Assembly (NCBI RefSeq): GCF_026586795.1
Contig: NZ_JAPFGY010000027.1
Coordinates: forward strand, 1-48,985
Reading direction: 5' to 3'
Length of the DNA: 48,985 bases
Source of the DNA: Erythrobacter sp. WG
GTDB lineage: Bacteria > Pseudomonadota > Alphaproteobacteria > Sphingomonadales > Sphingomonadaceae
Part shown: piece by piece, positions 1 through 11,502 of the stretch
Position numbering within the stretch: position 1 is the first letter of the stretch
Layout: each line of letters begins with the position of its first letter
The notes under the pieces: generated by a model
Seen by the model: only the letters and a program-made list of their open reading frames with translations
What the model was told of the DNA's origin: nothing
Database searches by the model: none
Program-made: the position numbers and the translations under genes

Positions 1-2
1 GC

Positions 3-284
3 ACGGCGGCGCTGGCCCGGCTGCGCGCCGTCCCGACCAGCGATCTCAGCATGGCGGAGATGGTCGAGCGGTTCGCCGCCGCGCTGCACCAGCACCGCAC
101 CAGCGCCCCTGTGCGCACGCTCGGCGCGGCCGAACTTGCCGCGCGCGAGGCGGCGCTGGCCGAAGCGCTGAAGGCGCTCGCCACGCTCAGCGGCATCGGC
201 GGCGCACCTGCTGGCGACGACCAGGACGACCCGCTGCGCGCGGCGCTCAGCCAGCTGCAACCGCGCCGAGACGCGGCAGCCTGA
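3..284 (+). CDS. 3' end of an unidentified gene (partial at 5' end)
   Basis: An open frame runs in from the left edge without a stop and ends at a TGA at 282-284, so this is probably the C-terminal part of a longer protein; the first in-window ATG (51) has no convincing ribosome site. The visible 93 residues are Ala/Leu/Arg/Glu-rich and look helical, with no motif I recognise. It is followed by about 290 bases without a gene before gltB. Function unknown. The reading frame is plausible because its third codon positions are G/C-rich like the neighbours. Confidence 0.5.
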   Translation, partial: TAALARLRAVPTSDLSMAEMVERFAAALHQHRTSAPVRTLGAAELAAREAALAEALKALATLSGIGGAPAGDDQDDPLRAALSQLQPRRDAAA

Positions 285-571
285 CGGCGCGGGGCGGGCG
301 AGCGGCGCAAAACCTGCAACTCCCGCTGGTGCTGCGATGCAGCACGCGCAATAGAACAAAAGTTTGAATAGGTCTGCGAGAAATAATACTTCACGCCTGA
401 CCCTTGCCAAATCCGCATCCTGTCGGCATGAGGGGCGCGAAAGCGGGCGCACGGGGACCACAGGCGAGGTCTCCCAGCGCCCGAGCGACCTGCCCCCAGG
501 CGTGTTCCCCCGCATGATCGATCATGCGCGGTGTTCGCGCCTGTCGGCATCTGACGGATCGGATTTGCGCT
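285..571 (+). promoter_or_regulatory. Gene-free leader region upstream of gltB
   Basis: No convincing gene is seen here. The stretch at about 350-395 is clearly more A/T-rich than everything around it and is the most likely place for the gltB promoter. TTGAAT at 364 and TAATAC at 384 resemble -35 and -10 boxes, but their 14-base spacing is too short for a standard sigma-70 promoter, so no exact promoter is claimed. No terminator-like hairpin was recognised. Confidence 0.3.
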
Positions 572-3500
572 ATGGGTTACCCCTCCGCCCAGGGTCTCTA
601 TGACCCCGCCAACGAACATGACGCCTGCGGCGTCGGCATGGTTGCGCATATCAAGGGCGAGAAAAGCCACGCGATCATCGCCAGCGCGCTCGAGATTCTC
701 GAGAAGCTCGATCATCGCGGCGCGGTCGGCGCGGACCCGCTGCTGGGTGATGGCGCGGGCATCCTCATCCAGATTCCCGATCCGCTGATTCGCCGCTGGG
801 CCGAAGGACAGGGGCATGATCTTCCGCAGCCGGGCGAATATGCCATCGCCATGTGCTTCCTGCCGCAGGACGAGCGCGCGCGTGACTTCGTCAAGGAGCG
901 GATGGAGGCCTTCACCGCCAAGGAGGGCCAGCGCTTCATCGGCTGGCGCGACGTGCCGACCACGCCCGCAGGGCTCGGCGCGGCGGTGATCGCCTCGATG
1001 CCGGTGATCCAGATGGCGGTGATCGGGCGCGGGCCCCATTGTGCCGATCAGGACGCTTTCGAGCGGAAGCTGCTGACGATCCGCAAGCAGGTGCAGAACC
1101 CGCTCGCGAGCCTTGCCGAAAAACACGCCCTGCCGGGCGTCACCGAGACCTATATCCCCAGCTTCTCGACCCGCACGCTCGTCTACAAGGGGCTGCTGCT
1201 GGCGACGCAGGTGGGGAGCTTCTACGACGATCTGCGCGATCCCGATTGCGTCTCGGCACTGGGCCTCGTCCACCAGCGCTTCTCGACCAACACCTTCCCG
1301 AGCTGGCGTCTCGCCCACCCGTTCCGCTTCATCGCCCATAATGGCGAGATCAACACCGTGCGCGGCAACGTCAACTGGATGAACGCCCGCCGCCGCACGA
1401 TGGAAAGCGAGCTGCTGGGGCCGGATCTCGACAAGATGTGGCCGATCATCCCCCACGGCCAATCGGACACGGCGTGCCTCGACAATGCGCTCGAGCTGCT
1501 GATCGCGGGCGGATACAGCCTTGCCCATGCGATGATGATCCTCATCCCCGAGGCCTGGGCCGGCAACTCGTTGATGACGCCCGAGCGGCGCGCCTTTTAC
1601 GAATATCACGCCGCGCTGATGGAGCCGTGGGACGGCCCGGCCTCGGTGTGCTTCACCGATGGCCGCCAGATCGGCGCAACGCTTGACCGCAACGGGCTCA
1701 GGCCCGCACGCTTCTGCGTCACCAAGGACGACATCGTCTGCCTCGCCTCGGAAAGCGGCGTTCTGCCGTTTGCGGAAGAGGATATTGTCCGCAAGTGGCG
1801 CCTTCAGCCCGGCAAGATGCTGCTGATCGACCTCGAACAGGGCCGCATCATCGAGGATGACGAGCTCAAGGCCGATCTCGCCAATGCCGAACCCTATGCC
1901 GAGTGGCTGCATCAGGCGCAGTACAAGCTCGCCGACATCACCGATGTGGTGCCCGAACTCGCGGCGATTCCGGCGGAGGAGGGCACCCTGCTCACCCGCC
2001 AGCAGGCCTTCGGCTACACGCAGGAAGACATCACCCGCTTCCTCGAACCGATGGCGGTGGATGCCGACGACCCGATCGGCTCGATGGGCACCGACACGCC
2101 GATCGCGGTGCTGTCCGACCGCGCGCGGCTGCTCTACGACTATTTCAAGCAGAACTTCGCGCAGGTGACCAACCCGCCGATCGACCCGATCCGCGAGGAA
2201 CTGGTGATGAGCCTCACCAGCATGATCGGCCCGCGCCCGAACCTGCTGGGCCGCGATGCGGGGACGCACAAGCGTCTCGAAGTCGATCAGCCGATCCTCA
2301 CCAACGAGGATCTCGCCAAGATCCGCTCGGTCGAAGAGGCACTGGACGGCGCGTTCCGTTGCGCCACCATCGACATCACATGGGATGCCAAGAGCGGGGC
2401 CGAAGGCCTTGAAATGGCATTGAAGGAAATGTGCTGGGCCGCGACGGAAGCCGTGCTTCAGGACCACAACATCCTCGTGCTCTCCGACCGCGGGCAGAGC
2501 GAGACCCGCGTGCCGATGCCCGCGCTGCTCGCGACCGCTGCCGTCCACCACCACCTCGTCCGCCAGGGTCTGAGGATGCAGACCGGCCTCGTGGTCGAAA
2601 CCGGCGAGGCGCGCGAAGTGCATCACTTCTGCGTGCTCGCAGGTTACGGCGCGGAAGCGATCAATCCCTACCTCGCCTTCGAAACCCTCGAAGCCCTGCG
2701 CGCCAAGCGGCACCCCGATTTGCTTGCCACGAAGGTGCAGCAGAACTTCATCAAGGCGATCGGCAAGGGCATCCGCAAGGTCATGTCCAAGATGGGCATT
2801 TCGACCTACCAGTCGTACTGCGGCGCGCAGATTTTCGACGCGGTCGGGCTCTCGAGCGCCTTCGTCGAGAAGTACTTCACCGGCACCGCCACGACCATCG
2901 AAGGCATCGGCCTTGCCGAAGTCGCCGAGGAAGCGCTGCGCCGCCACGGGCAGGCTTACGGCGACAACCCGCTCTATGACGGGATGCTCGATGTCGGCGG
3001 CATCTACCAATACCGCCTGCGCGGAGAGGAACACGCCTGGACCCCGCAGAATGTCGCGCAATTGCAGCACGCGGTGCGCGGCAATGACCCCAAGAATTAC
3101 GAGGAATTCGCGCGGAGCATCAACGAGCAGTCCGAACGTCTTCTGACGATCCGCGGGCTGCTTGAGTTCAAGAAGGCCGACAAGCCGATCCCGCTTTCGG
3201 AAGTGGAACCGGCCTCCGAAATCGTGAAGCGCTTCAGCACCGGCGCGATGAGCCTCGGCTCGATCAGCCATGAAGCGCATTCCACGATGGCGATCGCGAT
3301 GAACCGCATCGGCGGGCGCTCGAACACGGGTGAGGGCGGGGAGGAGCCGTTCCGCTTCAAGCCGCTCGCCAACGGCGATTCGATGCGCAGCCGGATCAAG
3401 CAGGTTGCCTCGGGGCGGTTCGGCGTCACCACCGAATATCTCGTCAACTCGGACGACATCCAGATCAAGATGGCGCAGGGTGCCAAGCCCGGCGAGGGCG

Positions 3501-5212
3501 GGCAGCTGCCCGGGCACAAGGTCGACAAGCGCATCGGCGCGGTGCGGCACTCGACCCCGGGCGTGGGCCTGATCTCGCCGCCGCCGCACCACGACATCTA
3601 TTCGATCGAAGACTTGGCGCAGCTGATCCACGATCTCAAGAACGTGAACCCGGTGGCGCGCATCTCGGTCAAGCTGGTGTCCGAAGTCGGCGTCGGCACG
3701 GTCGCGGCGGGCGTTTCCAAGGCGCGTGCCGATCACGTCACAATCGCGGGCTATGACGGGGGCACGGGGGCTTCGCCGCTGACCTCGCTGACGCACGCGG
3801 GCAGCCCGTGGGAGATCGGCCTGGCCGAGACCCAGCAGACGCTTCTGCTCAACGACCTGCGCGCGCGGATCGCGGTGCAGGTCGACGGGGGCCTGCGCAC
3901 CGGGCGCGACGTTGCCATCGGTGCGCTGCTGGGCGCGGACGAGTTCGGCTTTGCCACCGCCCCGCTGATCGCGGCGGGCTGCATCATGATGAGGAAGTGC
4001 CACCTCAACACCTGCCCCGTCGGCGTTGCGACGCAGGACCCGGTGCTGCGCGCGCGCTTCACCGGTCAGCCGGAACACGTGGTCAATTACATGTTCTTCG
4101 TCGCCGAGGAGCTCCGCCAGATCATGGCCGAGATGGGCTTCCGCACCGTCGCCGAGATGGTCGGCCGGGTCGACCGGCTCGACACCCGCCGGATGGAGCG
4201 CCACTGGAAGGCGCGCGGGATCGACCTGTCGCGCATCCTCCATCAAGTGCCGCTGAAGGACGGGGCCTCGCTCCGGCAGATCGGCACGCAGGACCATGGG
4301 CTCGACGGCGCGCTAGACAACCGGTTGATCGCCGATTGCCGCAGCGCCATCGACACCAAGCAGCCGGTGCAGCTCGAATATGACGTGCGCAACGTCAACC
4401 GCACCGTGGGCGCGATGCTCTCGGGCGAGGTCGCCAAGGCTCACGGGCATGAGGGCCTGCCGACCGACACGATCCGCATCAACCTCAAGGGCGTGGCCGG
4501 GCAGAGCTTCGGCGCATGGCTCGCCCACGGGGTGACGCTCGATCTGGTCGGCGATGCCAACGACTATGTCGGCAAGGGCCTCTCGGGCGGGCGCATCATC
4601 GTGCGCCAGCCGGCAGAGGCCCCGCGTGCGTCGAACGAGAACATCATTGTCGGTAACACCGTGCTCTACGGCGCGATCGCGGGCGAGGCCTATTTCAACG
4701 GCGTCGCGGGCGAGCGCTTTGCGGTGCGCAATTCGGGCGCCATCGCGGTGGTCGAGGGCACCGGGGACCATGGCTGCGAATACATGACCGGCGGCGTGGT
4801 GGTCGTGCTCGGCAAGACCGGGCGCAACTTTGCGGCGGGCATGAGCGGCGGGGTCGCCTATGTCTATGATCCCGAGGGCGCGTTCGAAAAGCTCGTCAAC
4901 CACGCGCAGGTCGATCTGCTGCCGATTTCGGCCACGCCGGATGCGGAAGAGGGGACGGGCCGCCCGTCACAGCGCCCGCGCTCGGTCCACGATTTCGGCA
5001 TGGGCGACATGCTGCGCCATGATGCCGAGCGGCTGCGCATTCTGGTCGAGCGTCACCAGCTCCACACCGGCTCCAAGCTGGCGGGCGCGCTGCTCGCCGA
5101 CTGGGACGCGGCGCTCGCCAAGTTCGTCAAGGTGATGCCGCGTGATTATGCGGCGGCGCTCAAGAAGCTCGAAGCGGAACGGCAAGAGGCCGAAAGCGTC
5201 GCGGCGGAATAA
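572..5212 (+). CDS. gltB: Glutamate synthase (NADPH) large chain
   Basis: Large subunit of ferredoxin-like NADPH glutamate synthase (GOGAT). It releases ammonia from glutamine and adds it to 2-oxoglutarate; electrons come from GltD, next downstream. From the ATG at 572 the protein has 1546 residues, the usual size. Cys19 (in DACGVGMV) is the N-terminal nucleophile exposed after propeptide removal. Domain order: class II amidotransferase (about 19-430), central domain (about 470-760), FMN-binding synthase barrel (about 820-1190), C-terminal GXGXG beta-helix. Cys1137, Cys1143 and Cys1148 form the C-x5-C-x4-C ligand set of the 3Fe-4S cluster. An in-frame ATG at 524 would lengthen the propeptide by 16 residues; 572 is preferred because the homology-like segment begins there, but neither start has a strong ribosome site. 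Confidence 0.96.
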   Translation: MGYPSAQGLYDPANEHDACGVGMVAHIKGEKSHAIIASALEILEKLDHRGAVGADPLLGDGAGILIQIPDPLIRRWAEGQGHDLPQPGEYAIAMCFLPQDERARDFVKERMEAFTAKEGQRFIGWRDVPTTPAGLGAAVIASMPVIQMAVIGRGPHCADQDAFERKLLTIRKQVQNPLASLAEKHALPGVTETYIPSFSTRTLVYKGLLLATQVGSFYDDLRDPDCVSALGLVHQRFSTNTFPSWRLAHPFRFIAHNGEINTVRGNVNWMNARRRTMESELLGPDLDKMWPIIPHGQSDTACLDNALELLIAGGYSLAHAMMILIPEAWAGNSLMTPERRAFYEYHAALMEPWDGPASVCFTDGRQIGATLDRNGLRPARFCVTKDDIVCLASESGVLPFAEEDIVRKWRLQPGKMLLIDLEQGRIIEDDELKADLANAEPYAEWLHQAQYKLADITDVVPELAAIPAEEGTLLTRQQAFGYTQEDITRFLEPMAVDADDPIGSMGTDTPIAVLSDRARLLYDYFKQNFAQVTNPPIDPIREELVMSLTSMIGPRPNLLGRDAGTHKRLEVDQPILTNEDLAKIRSVEEALDGAFRCATIDITWDAKSGAEGLEMALKEMCWAATEAVLQDHNILVLSDRGQSETRVPMPALLATAAVHHHLVRQGLRMQTGLVVETGEAREVHHFCVLAGYGAEAINPYLAFETLEALRAKRHPDLLATKVQQNFIKAIGKGIRKVMSKMGISTYQSYCGAQIFDAVGLSSAFVEKYFTGTATTIEGIGLAEVAEEALRRHGQAYGDNPLYDGMLDVGGIYQYRLRGEEHAWTPQNVAQLQHAVRGNDPKNYEEFARSINEQSERLLTIRGLLEFKKADKPIPLSEVEPASEIVKRFSTGAMSLGSISHEAHSTMAIAMNRIGGRSNTGEGGEEPFRFKPLANGDSMRSRIKQVASGRFGVTTEYLVNSDDIQIKMAQGAKPGEGGQLPGHKVDKRIGAVRHSTPGVGLISPPPHHDIYSIEDLAQLIHDLKNVNPVARISVKLVSEVGVGTVAAGVSKARADHVTIAGYDGGTGASPLTSLTHAGSPWEIGLAETQQTLLLNDLRARIAVQVDGGLRTGRDVAIGALLGADEFGFATAPLIAAGCIMMRKCHLNTCPVGVATQDPVLRARFTGQPEHVVNYMFFVAEELRQIMAEMGFRTVAEMVGRVDRLDTRRMERHWKARGIDLSRILHQVPLKDGASLRQIGTQDHGLDGALDNRLIADCRSAIDTKQPVQLEYDVRNVNRTVGAMLSGEVAKAHGHEGLPTDTIRINLKGVAGQSFGAWLAHGVTLDLVGDANDYVGKGLSGGRIIVRQPAEAPRASNENIIVGNTVLYGAIAGEAYFNGVAGERFAVRNSGAIAVVEGTGDHGCEYMTGGVVVVLGKTGRNFAAGMSGGVAYVYDPEGAFEKLVNHAQVDLLPISATPDAEEGTGRPSQRPRSVHDFGMGDMLRHDAERLRILVERHQLHTGSKLAGALLADWDAALAKFVKVMPRDYAAALKKLEAERQEAESVAAE

Positions 5213-5218
5213 GGTGTT

Positions 5219-5298
5219 CCCACCCCCAACCCCTCCCGCAAGCGGGAGGGGAGCGAGACTTACTGAGCCGCAGGCGAAGTTAGTCGCAGCGGGGTGGG
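5219..5298. repeat. Intergenic palindrome (CCCCTCCCGC type) between gltB and gltD
   Basis: A perfect 10-base inverted repeat with a two-base centre (CCCCTCCCGC / GCGGGAGGGG) lies inside a larger pair of arms, CCCACCCC at 5219 and GGGGTGGG at 5291. It fills nearly the whole gap between the two glutamate synthase genes. There is no T-run after it, so it looks more like a dispersed palindromic repeat, or a transcript-stabilising or attenuating hairpin, than a terminator. I found only this copy in the window. Confidence 0.7.
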
Positions 5299-5325
5299 CC
5301 TAGGGAACATGAGAAGGTAACGACA

Positions 5326-6762
<1,437 letters not shown>

Positions 6763-6850
6763 CGCCCTCGCCGGGGACAGGCGAGGCCCGCGCGCTTTCC
6801 CTGCTGCGGCGGCTGCGCTATCCGCCCGCGCCAGGGGACGAAAGCGCGTC

Positions 6851-8641
6851 ATGGATCAGCCACATCAGCGATACGGCCAGGCCGGCGAGGGCGCGTTGAG
6901 CGCAGCGCTGCGACACGCCAGCCTGATCCTGCTGGTGCTGCTGGTCGCCGCCATGGCCTACCTCGCAGGTGTCGCCCTGACGGGCGGCGCCGCACCGTTC
7001 TTTGCCGCACAATACCTGCGCACGCAGGATCTTGCCGTCGCCGCGGTCTTCGCGCTGTTCTGGATCATGAGCGGCCGGATCGATCCGGCGCGGCTGGGGC
7101 TCGATCGCGCGGTGCCGGGCCCGAATGCCGCCGGCCTGCGCGGCGCGGCGCTGCTGGCGCTGATTGTGGCGGCGATCGGCGCGGTCGGCGTGTGGCTGGT
7201 GTTCTCCGGCTACGGGATGGCGGTGGACGAGCATTGGGCGCGCTCGGATGGCATCGTCATCGGGACGGGGCGGGGCATGGCTCTCATCCCGGAAGCCTGG
7301 CGCGACTATGCCGCGGCGCTGCAACCGCGTTTTGCGCGCATCACGCCCGATGGCTGGTGGGTGTCCGAATATCTGCCGGTCAACGCCGCGCTCCAGTATC
7401 TCGGCGGCAATCTCGCCTCGCCGCTGCTGGCCGGCTGGGCGGTGCTGGTCGCGGCCGATCTGGCGAGGCGCCTGCTGCCCGAACACCCCGGCGCGCCGCT
7501 GGTCTGCGCGCTGCTGATGGCGAGCTCCGCGCAGCTCCTCGTCACCGCCATGACCCCCTTCGCCATGACCGCGCATCTGGCGTTCAACCTCACCTGGCTG
7601 TGGCTGCTGCTGCACCGCGATTGGCGCGCGCAGGTGGCGGCGATGCCGGTCGCTTTCCTTGCCATCGGGCTGCACCAGGCGGTGTTCTTCCCGCTGTTCG
7701 CCGCGCCCTTCCTGCTCGAGACGTGGCTCTCCGGGCGGCGCGGGGCGGCGATGGGGCAGGCGCTGGCGATCGGGGCCGCGTTCCTGTTCTGGAGCGCATG
7801 GGACACCATCCTCTACGCGCTGCTCGGCGCCGAGCCGGTCACCGTCAGCGGCGGCGGCACCGGGACGGGCACCGGATTGCTGTTCAGCCGCTTCCTTGCG
7901 CTGCTGCGCGATTTCACCCCCGCCAGTGCCGGCCTCATGGCGATCAACCTCGTGCGCTTTGTCACGTGGCAGAACGCGGCTGTCCTGCCGCTGGTCCTCG
8001 TCGCGGCGGCCGGCGCGTGGCGCGCAGGCGGTGCGTGGCGGGCGATGCTGACCGGCATCGTGCTGACGAGCGGCGCGGTGATGGTGATGCTGGCCGATCA
8101 GGGGCACGGTTGGGGCTACCGCTATCTTCACGGCTATATCGGCAGCGCGTGTCTGCTTGCGACCTTCGGGTGGTATCGCCTGCCGGCCGCGGTGCGCGAT
8201 GGCGCGGCGGCTCGCGGCGTGCTGGGTGCGGGGATCGTGCTGAGCCTCCTGCTCCTGCCCTTGCGCGCCTGGCAGGCGGCAAGCTTCGTCGGCCCTTATG
8301 CCCGTGCCGATGCGGCGATTGCGGCCATGGATGCCGACGTGGTGCTGATCGATGCGCCGCGCCACGTCTTCGCGCTTGAACTGGTGCGCAACGATCCGCT
8401 GCTCCGCAATCGCCCCAAGCGCATGGCGACCGCATCGCTCACCGAGGCGCAACTGGCGCGCATCTGCCGCGATTTCACGATCGCGCGCTTCGCCGATGCC
8501 GATGCGGCGCGCTTCGGCCTTGACGCGGTGGAGAACGACCTGCCGCTGAAGCGCCTGCCGCAGGGCTGCGGTCGCGCGGGTCAAGTGGGTGAGGCATCCA
8601 GCAACGCTTCGATACGCGCCGCGTTGGCGTCCCAGTCGTAA
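6851..8641 (+). CDS. Polytopic membrane protein, GT-C glycosyltransferase-like
   Basis: A 596-residue protein with about ten hydrophobic segments. Right after the third segment is an outward loop with a VDEHW sequence; an acidic pair in the first large periplasmic loop is typical of GT-C transferases that use polyprenyl-phosphate sugars. A GYRYLHGY segment near residue 420 and a soluble C-terminal tail also fit that class. The assignment is inference from architecture, not a firm family match. It starts 88 bases after gltD. Its last 61 bases overlap the end of the reverse GT4 gene, so the two converge. Context (GtrA, GT2, GT4, two methyltransferases) supports a role in glycan or lipid modification at the inner membrane. 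Confidence 0.6.
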   Translation: MDQPHQRYGQAGEGALSAALRHASLILLVLLVAAMAYLAGVALTGGAAPFFAAQYLRTQDLAVAAVFALFWIMSGRIDPARLGLDRAVPGPNAAGLRGAALLALIVAAIGAVGVWLVFSGYGMAVDEHWARSDGIVIGTGRGMALIPEAWRDYAAALQPRFARITPDGWWVSEYLPVNAALQYLGGNLASPLLAGWAVLVAADLARRLLPEHPGAPLVCALLMASSAQLLVTAMTPFAMTAHLAFNLTWLWLLLHRDWRAQVAAMPVAFLAIGLHQAVFFPLFAAPFLLETWLSGRRGAAMGQALAIGAAFLFWSAWDTILYALLGAEPVTVSGGGTGTGTGLLFSRFLALLRDFTPASAGLMAINLVRFVTWQNAAVLPLVLVAAAGAWRAGGAWRAMLTGIVLTSGAVMVMLADQGHGWGYRYLHGYIGSACLLATFGWYRLPAAVRDGAAARGVLGAGIVLSLLLLPLRAWQAASFVGPYARADAAIAAMDADVVLIDAPRHVFALELVRNDPLLRNRPKRMATASLTEAQLARICRDFTIARFADADAARFGLDAVENDLPLKRLPQGCGRAGQVGEASSNASIRAALASQS

Positions 8642-9705
8642 CAGCGACGGGCATAGGCGGCGGCGGACGCGTCGGCGCTTGGCAGGGGCTCGGCCGGGAT
8701 GGCCGCGGCGAACTGGCGCGCGGTTCCGGCGGCATCGCCGGGATCGACCGCGATCCCGTGGTGGAAGGCGGCTGCCTCCGGATCGGCGAAGGCGCTGTCC
8801 AGCCCGCAATAGACCGGGAGGCCGCTCGCCATCGCCTCCTGCACCACCAGAGGGTAGCCCTCGCCGACCGAGGGGAGCACAAGCGCGTCCATGACGCGGT
8901 AGAGCGCGGCAAGTTCGGCATGGGACTTGCGCCCGGCCAGCTGCACGTTGGGAAGGTTCCAGTTCCCGGCATCGATCGGTCCACTGCCCACAATCATAAG
9001 GTTGCAGTCGGGCCGCAGCCGGGCCAGTTCGCGCAAGGCGGCTAGGCCCTTCTTCTCGACGAAGCGCCCCACGAAGAGGAGCTGCGGTCGGGAGGGGTCA
9101 AGGCCCAGCCGCTGCCTCGCCGCGACCCGATCCTCGGGGCTGAGGGGATGAAACTGATTGCTGTCCACGCCGTTGAACATCAGTTCGGGCGGGCGGGCGA
9201 AGGCCACGTCGCCGAATTGCGCGCGCACCGTGTCGCTGATGAAAACGACCTGCGGCGCGGCGGCCAGGGTCGGTCTCGTTACCAGCCGGTTGGCAAGGCC
9301 TAGCGCGGCGCGCATCACGGCGCTCCGGTAGCGGATGCCGCCGATATGCTGGATGAGTATCCACCGCTTGCCCGCCCGCTCGGCGTAGATGCGGGCGAGC
9401 TGCGAGGTCGCGTAGAGGGCATCGTGGATAATCACGGCATCGGCGCTGCGTACCTCATTTGCGAGCCGCTTGCGCGCCGCGCCATCGGGCAACGGCATTG
9501 GCAGTCCGGTGAGCGCCTCGAGCGGATCGCGCGCGGCGAGCGGGACGAACGTGACGTCGGGCGTGCCGGGAACCGGACCGAGCGCGGCAGCGGCATGGCG
9601 GCTGTCGTGACCCCGCCGCGCCAGCGCCCGGGCTAGCGTCCCGGCGACGATCTCGAGCCCGCCCCCGTGGGTTTCGAAGAACGAGGAGACGGTCAGGATT
9701 CGCAT
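8581..9705 (-). CDS. Glycosyltransferase family 4 (GT-B)
   Basis: A 374-residue retaining glycosyltransferase that transfers a sugar from a nucleotide-sugar donor. The N-terminal half starts MRILTVSSFF and has the HGGG loop near residue 13; the C-terminal Rossmann half contains LLFVGRFVEKKG and the diagnostic E-x7-E pair, Glu282 and Glu290, in a GEGYPLVVQEAMASG stretch. The ATG at 9705 is chosen because the family begins directly there; the open frame extends upstream into the next gene's territory. It is the last gene of the five-gene reverse glycan operon, 26 bases after the methyltransferase. Acceptor and sugar cannot be told from the sequence. Confidence 0.88.
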   Translation of the reverse strand: MRILTVSSFFETHGGGLEIVAGTLARALARRGHDSRHAAAALGPVPGTPDVTFVPLAARDPLEALTGLPMPLPDGAARKRLANEVRSADAVIIHDALYATSQLARIYAERAGKRWILIQHIGGIRYRSAVMRAALGLANRLVTRPTLAAAPQVVFISDTVRAQFGDVAFARPPELMFNGVDSNQFHPLSPEDRVAARQRLGLDPSRPQLLFVGRFVEKKGLAALRELARLRPDCNLMIVGSGPIDAGNWNLPNVQLAGRKSHAELAALYRVMDALVLPSVGEGYPLVVQEAMASGLPVYCGLDSAFADPEAAAFHHGIAVDPGDAAGTARQFAAAIPAEPLPSADASAAAYARRCYDWDANAARIEALLDASPT

Positions 9706-9731
9706 AGCAACGGCAGCCGCAGGCGGCGGCG

Positions 9732-10379
9732 TCAGGCGGGATCTAGTCGCATGGCGATCTCGAGCCGGTTGGGGAACGCCCGCTCCATCAAGCCGCTGCG
9801 ATATTGCCCACTGGACTGCGCCGCGATGCTGTATCCTTGCGCGCCGGCGAGCGCCTCCCATTCGCGCCACGTCAGGTAGCGCGCGCGGATCTGGCCGCCG
9901 AAAGGAATGTTGCCGATCGCATCGAGCGCGGCAAGACGCGCATGATCGAGGGGCGAGCGGGCGAGGTGGTCCTTGATGTAGACCGGCCCCGAGACCACGC
10001 GGCGGATCTCGGCCATCAGCGCGCCGCGCACCGCGACATCGACGTGGTGCATCACGTTGTTGATGGTGGCGGCCGCGAAGCTGCCATCCTCGAACGGGAG
10101 CACCGCGCCGTCGTAGACGCCGGTGCTCACGGAAAGCGTGGGGAAATACCGGTCCACCACGTCGATCGCGGTGACCGAACCGACCGGCAGCAGCGCCTGC
10201 ATCGTTTCCGCCATCACCCCTGTTCCCCCGCCGATGTCGAGCAGGTTCGCGTGGTGGCCGCTCCACACGGCGGCAAGATCGGCGAGCATCGCGGTCTGAT
10301 AGACCGGCGGGCGCGTGCGGTAGACCGGCGTGTGGCGCTGCAGGATATCGGACACCGCCTCGAGCGTGATGGCCGTCAT
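9732..10379 (-). CDS. Class I SAM-dependent methyltransferase
   Basis: A 215-residue protein with the Rossmann-fold motif I LLDIGGGTGVMAE (about residues 46-58), an acidic residue at the end of strand 2 (TAIDVVD) and a motif IV-like segment (AATINNVMHHV). It therefore binds S-adenosylmethionine; the substrate is unknown. The start ATG overlaps the stop of the upstream GtrA gene by four bases (ATGA), indicating translational coupling. Its position between glycosyltransferase genes suggests it methylates a sugar or lipid intermediate, which is inference. The open frame extends well upstream of 10379 but that part is the shadow of neighbouring genes. Confidence 0.85.
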   Translation of the reverse strand: MTAITLEAVSDILQRHTPVYRTRPPVYQTAMLADLAAVWSGHHANLLDIGGGTGVMAETMQALLPVGSVTAIDVVDRYFPTLSVSTGVYDGAVLPFEDGSFAAATINNVMHHVDVAVRGALMAEIRRVVSGPVYIKDHLARSPLDHARLAALDAIGNIPFGGQIRARYLTWREWEALAGAQGYSIAAQSSGQYRSGLMERAFPNRLEIAMRLDPA

Positions 10380-10786
10380 GGTTCCGGCGTTCCCTTCATC
10401 TGGCGAGCGAGGCCGAGCGATACCGCCCAGCGCGAGGACAGGAAATTGTAGACCGTCAGCAGGAGCGTGCTGGCCGGCGCGGCGATCAGCATGGCGAGGC
10501 CCAGCGCCTCGTGAAGCACCCAGATGATCCACAGCGTCAAGGGGTAATTGAGCGCCATGGCCGCCGTATAGCGCAGCAGGCCATTCGGCTGCGGGGCGAC
10601 CGCGAAGGTGAAGCGGCAGTGCAGCAGGAAGCCGACGATCACACAGGCCGCGAAGGATATGGTGACCGACACCGCGAAGTGGCAGCCCAGCGCATCGCCC
10701 GCCATCATAACGGCGAAATGCAACGCTGCGCACAGCGCCGCGATGATCGCGTAGTGCAGCTTCTGTCCAAGGCCCGGTGCGATCAT
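10376..10786 (-). CDS. GtrA-family small membrane protein
   Basis: A 136-residue protein with four hydrophobic helices and the family-like motif FLLHCRFTF in the second half of the first helix pair, followed by an FLSSRWAV segment near the end. GtrA-like proteins are thought to flip or help flip polyprenyl-phosphate-linked sugars across the inner membrane. Both ends overlap neighbours by four bases: its start lies in the end of the upstream methyltransferase, its stop in the start of the next. Together with the GT2 enzyme of the same operon (which would make the lipid-linked sugar) and the nearby GT-C-like protein (which would use it), it fits a complete lipid-linked sugar route. Confidence 0.8.
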   Translation of the reverse strand: MIAPGLGQKLHYAIIAALCAALHFAVMMAGDALGCHFAVSVTISFAACVIVGFLLHCRFTFAVAPQPNGLLRYTAAMALNYPLTLWIIWVLHEALGLAMLIAAPASTLLLTVYNFLSSRWAVSLGLARQMKGTPEP

Positions 10787-11496
10787 GTTGCGTCCCGTCG
10801 GCGCGCCTGGACGAAATAAACGCAGGCGTTGTCGGAGCGGATCGCGGCGGGCGTGATCCAGTCTTCGAGCACCGCGCGCAGGTTGAGCACGACCGCCAGG
10901 GCCCGCCCGAGCGCGACACCGATCAGCGGGATGCGCCGCAGCGCGTAGCAATAGCCGGTCAGCCGGATGATCGTGGTCAGGGCGAGCGGCCCGCAGATCG
11001 CCTCCCACCGCTCGACGGTCCAGCCGCGCGACTGGAGTTCGCCGATCAGCCCTTCGCGGGTCCAGCGCCGGTGATCTTCGGGGTGGGGGTGATAGAGCCA
11101 GGTGCCGTGGGTCGACAGCAGCAGCCGCCCGCCGGGGGCGAGCAGCCGCGCGGCTTCGGCAAGGTAGGTGTCGAGATCGCGCACGTGCTCGAGCACCTGA
11201 AAGCTGAGGACGAGATCGGCGCTCGCCGGCTCGGCAAGGACCTTGCCCTCGGGCGTGATGACGACCTCGGCTCCATCGCCGAGATCGGCACCGCGATAGT
11301 CGACGCCGCGGCTTTCGAAGATGGCGCGGTAGGGCTGGCTTCCGCAGCCCAGATCGATCGCCCTGCGGCAGGTGGCGGCAAGCTTTTCCGCGTAGCTGTC
11401 CACCGTGCGCGACAGATGGCGCAGCACCAGCCAGTCGGTGTCGAAGATCCGGGACTCGCGGCGGCGGAGCTGTTCGGAGCTGTCGGTGGCGTGCAT
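10783..11496 (-). CDS. Class I SAM-dependent methyltransferase (methyltransferase 11-like)
   Basis: A 237-residue protein with motif I AIDLGCGSQPYR (about residues 46-57), an acidic strand-2 end (GADLGDG) and the FQVLEHVRD segment typical of UbiE/Coq5-like methyltransferases that act on small molecules or sugars. The C-terminal third has a hydrophobic stretch that may associate with the membrane. It begins six bases after the stop of the GT2 gene and overlaps gtrA by four bases, so it is co-translated with them. Substrate unknown. Confidence 0.85.
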   Translation of the reverse strand: MHATDSSEQLRRRESRIFDTDWLVLRHLSRTVDSYAEKLAATCRRAIDLGCGSQPYRAIFESRGVDYRGADLGDGAEVVITPEGKVLAEPASADLVLSFQVLEHVRDLDTYLAEAARLLAPGGRLLLSTHGTWLYHPHPEDHRRWTREGLIGELQSRGWTVERWEAICGPLALTTIIRLTGYCYALRRIPLIGVALGRALAVVLNLRAVLEDWITPAAIRSDNACVYFVQARRRDAT

Positions 11497-11502
11497 CGAC
11501 AG

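Noticed and set aside
364..389. A sigma-70-like promoter for gltB (TTGAAT and TAATAC)
   Set aside because: Spacing of 14 bases is too short, so only the A/T-rich region is reported.
5219..5298. Intrinsic terminator between gltB and gltD
   Set aside because: No U-tract, and the two subunit genes are expected to be co-transcribed; treated as a repeat.
6818..8809. A 663-codon reverse open frame opposite the GT-C-like membrane protein
   Set aside because: Arg-rich composition typical of a shadow; the forward frame has regular membrane helices and a good start.
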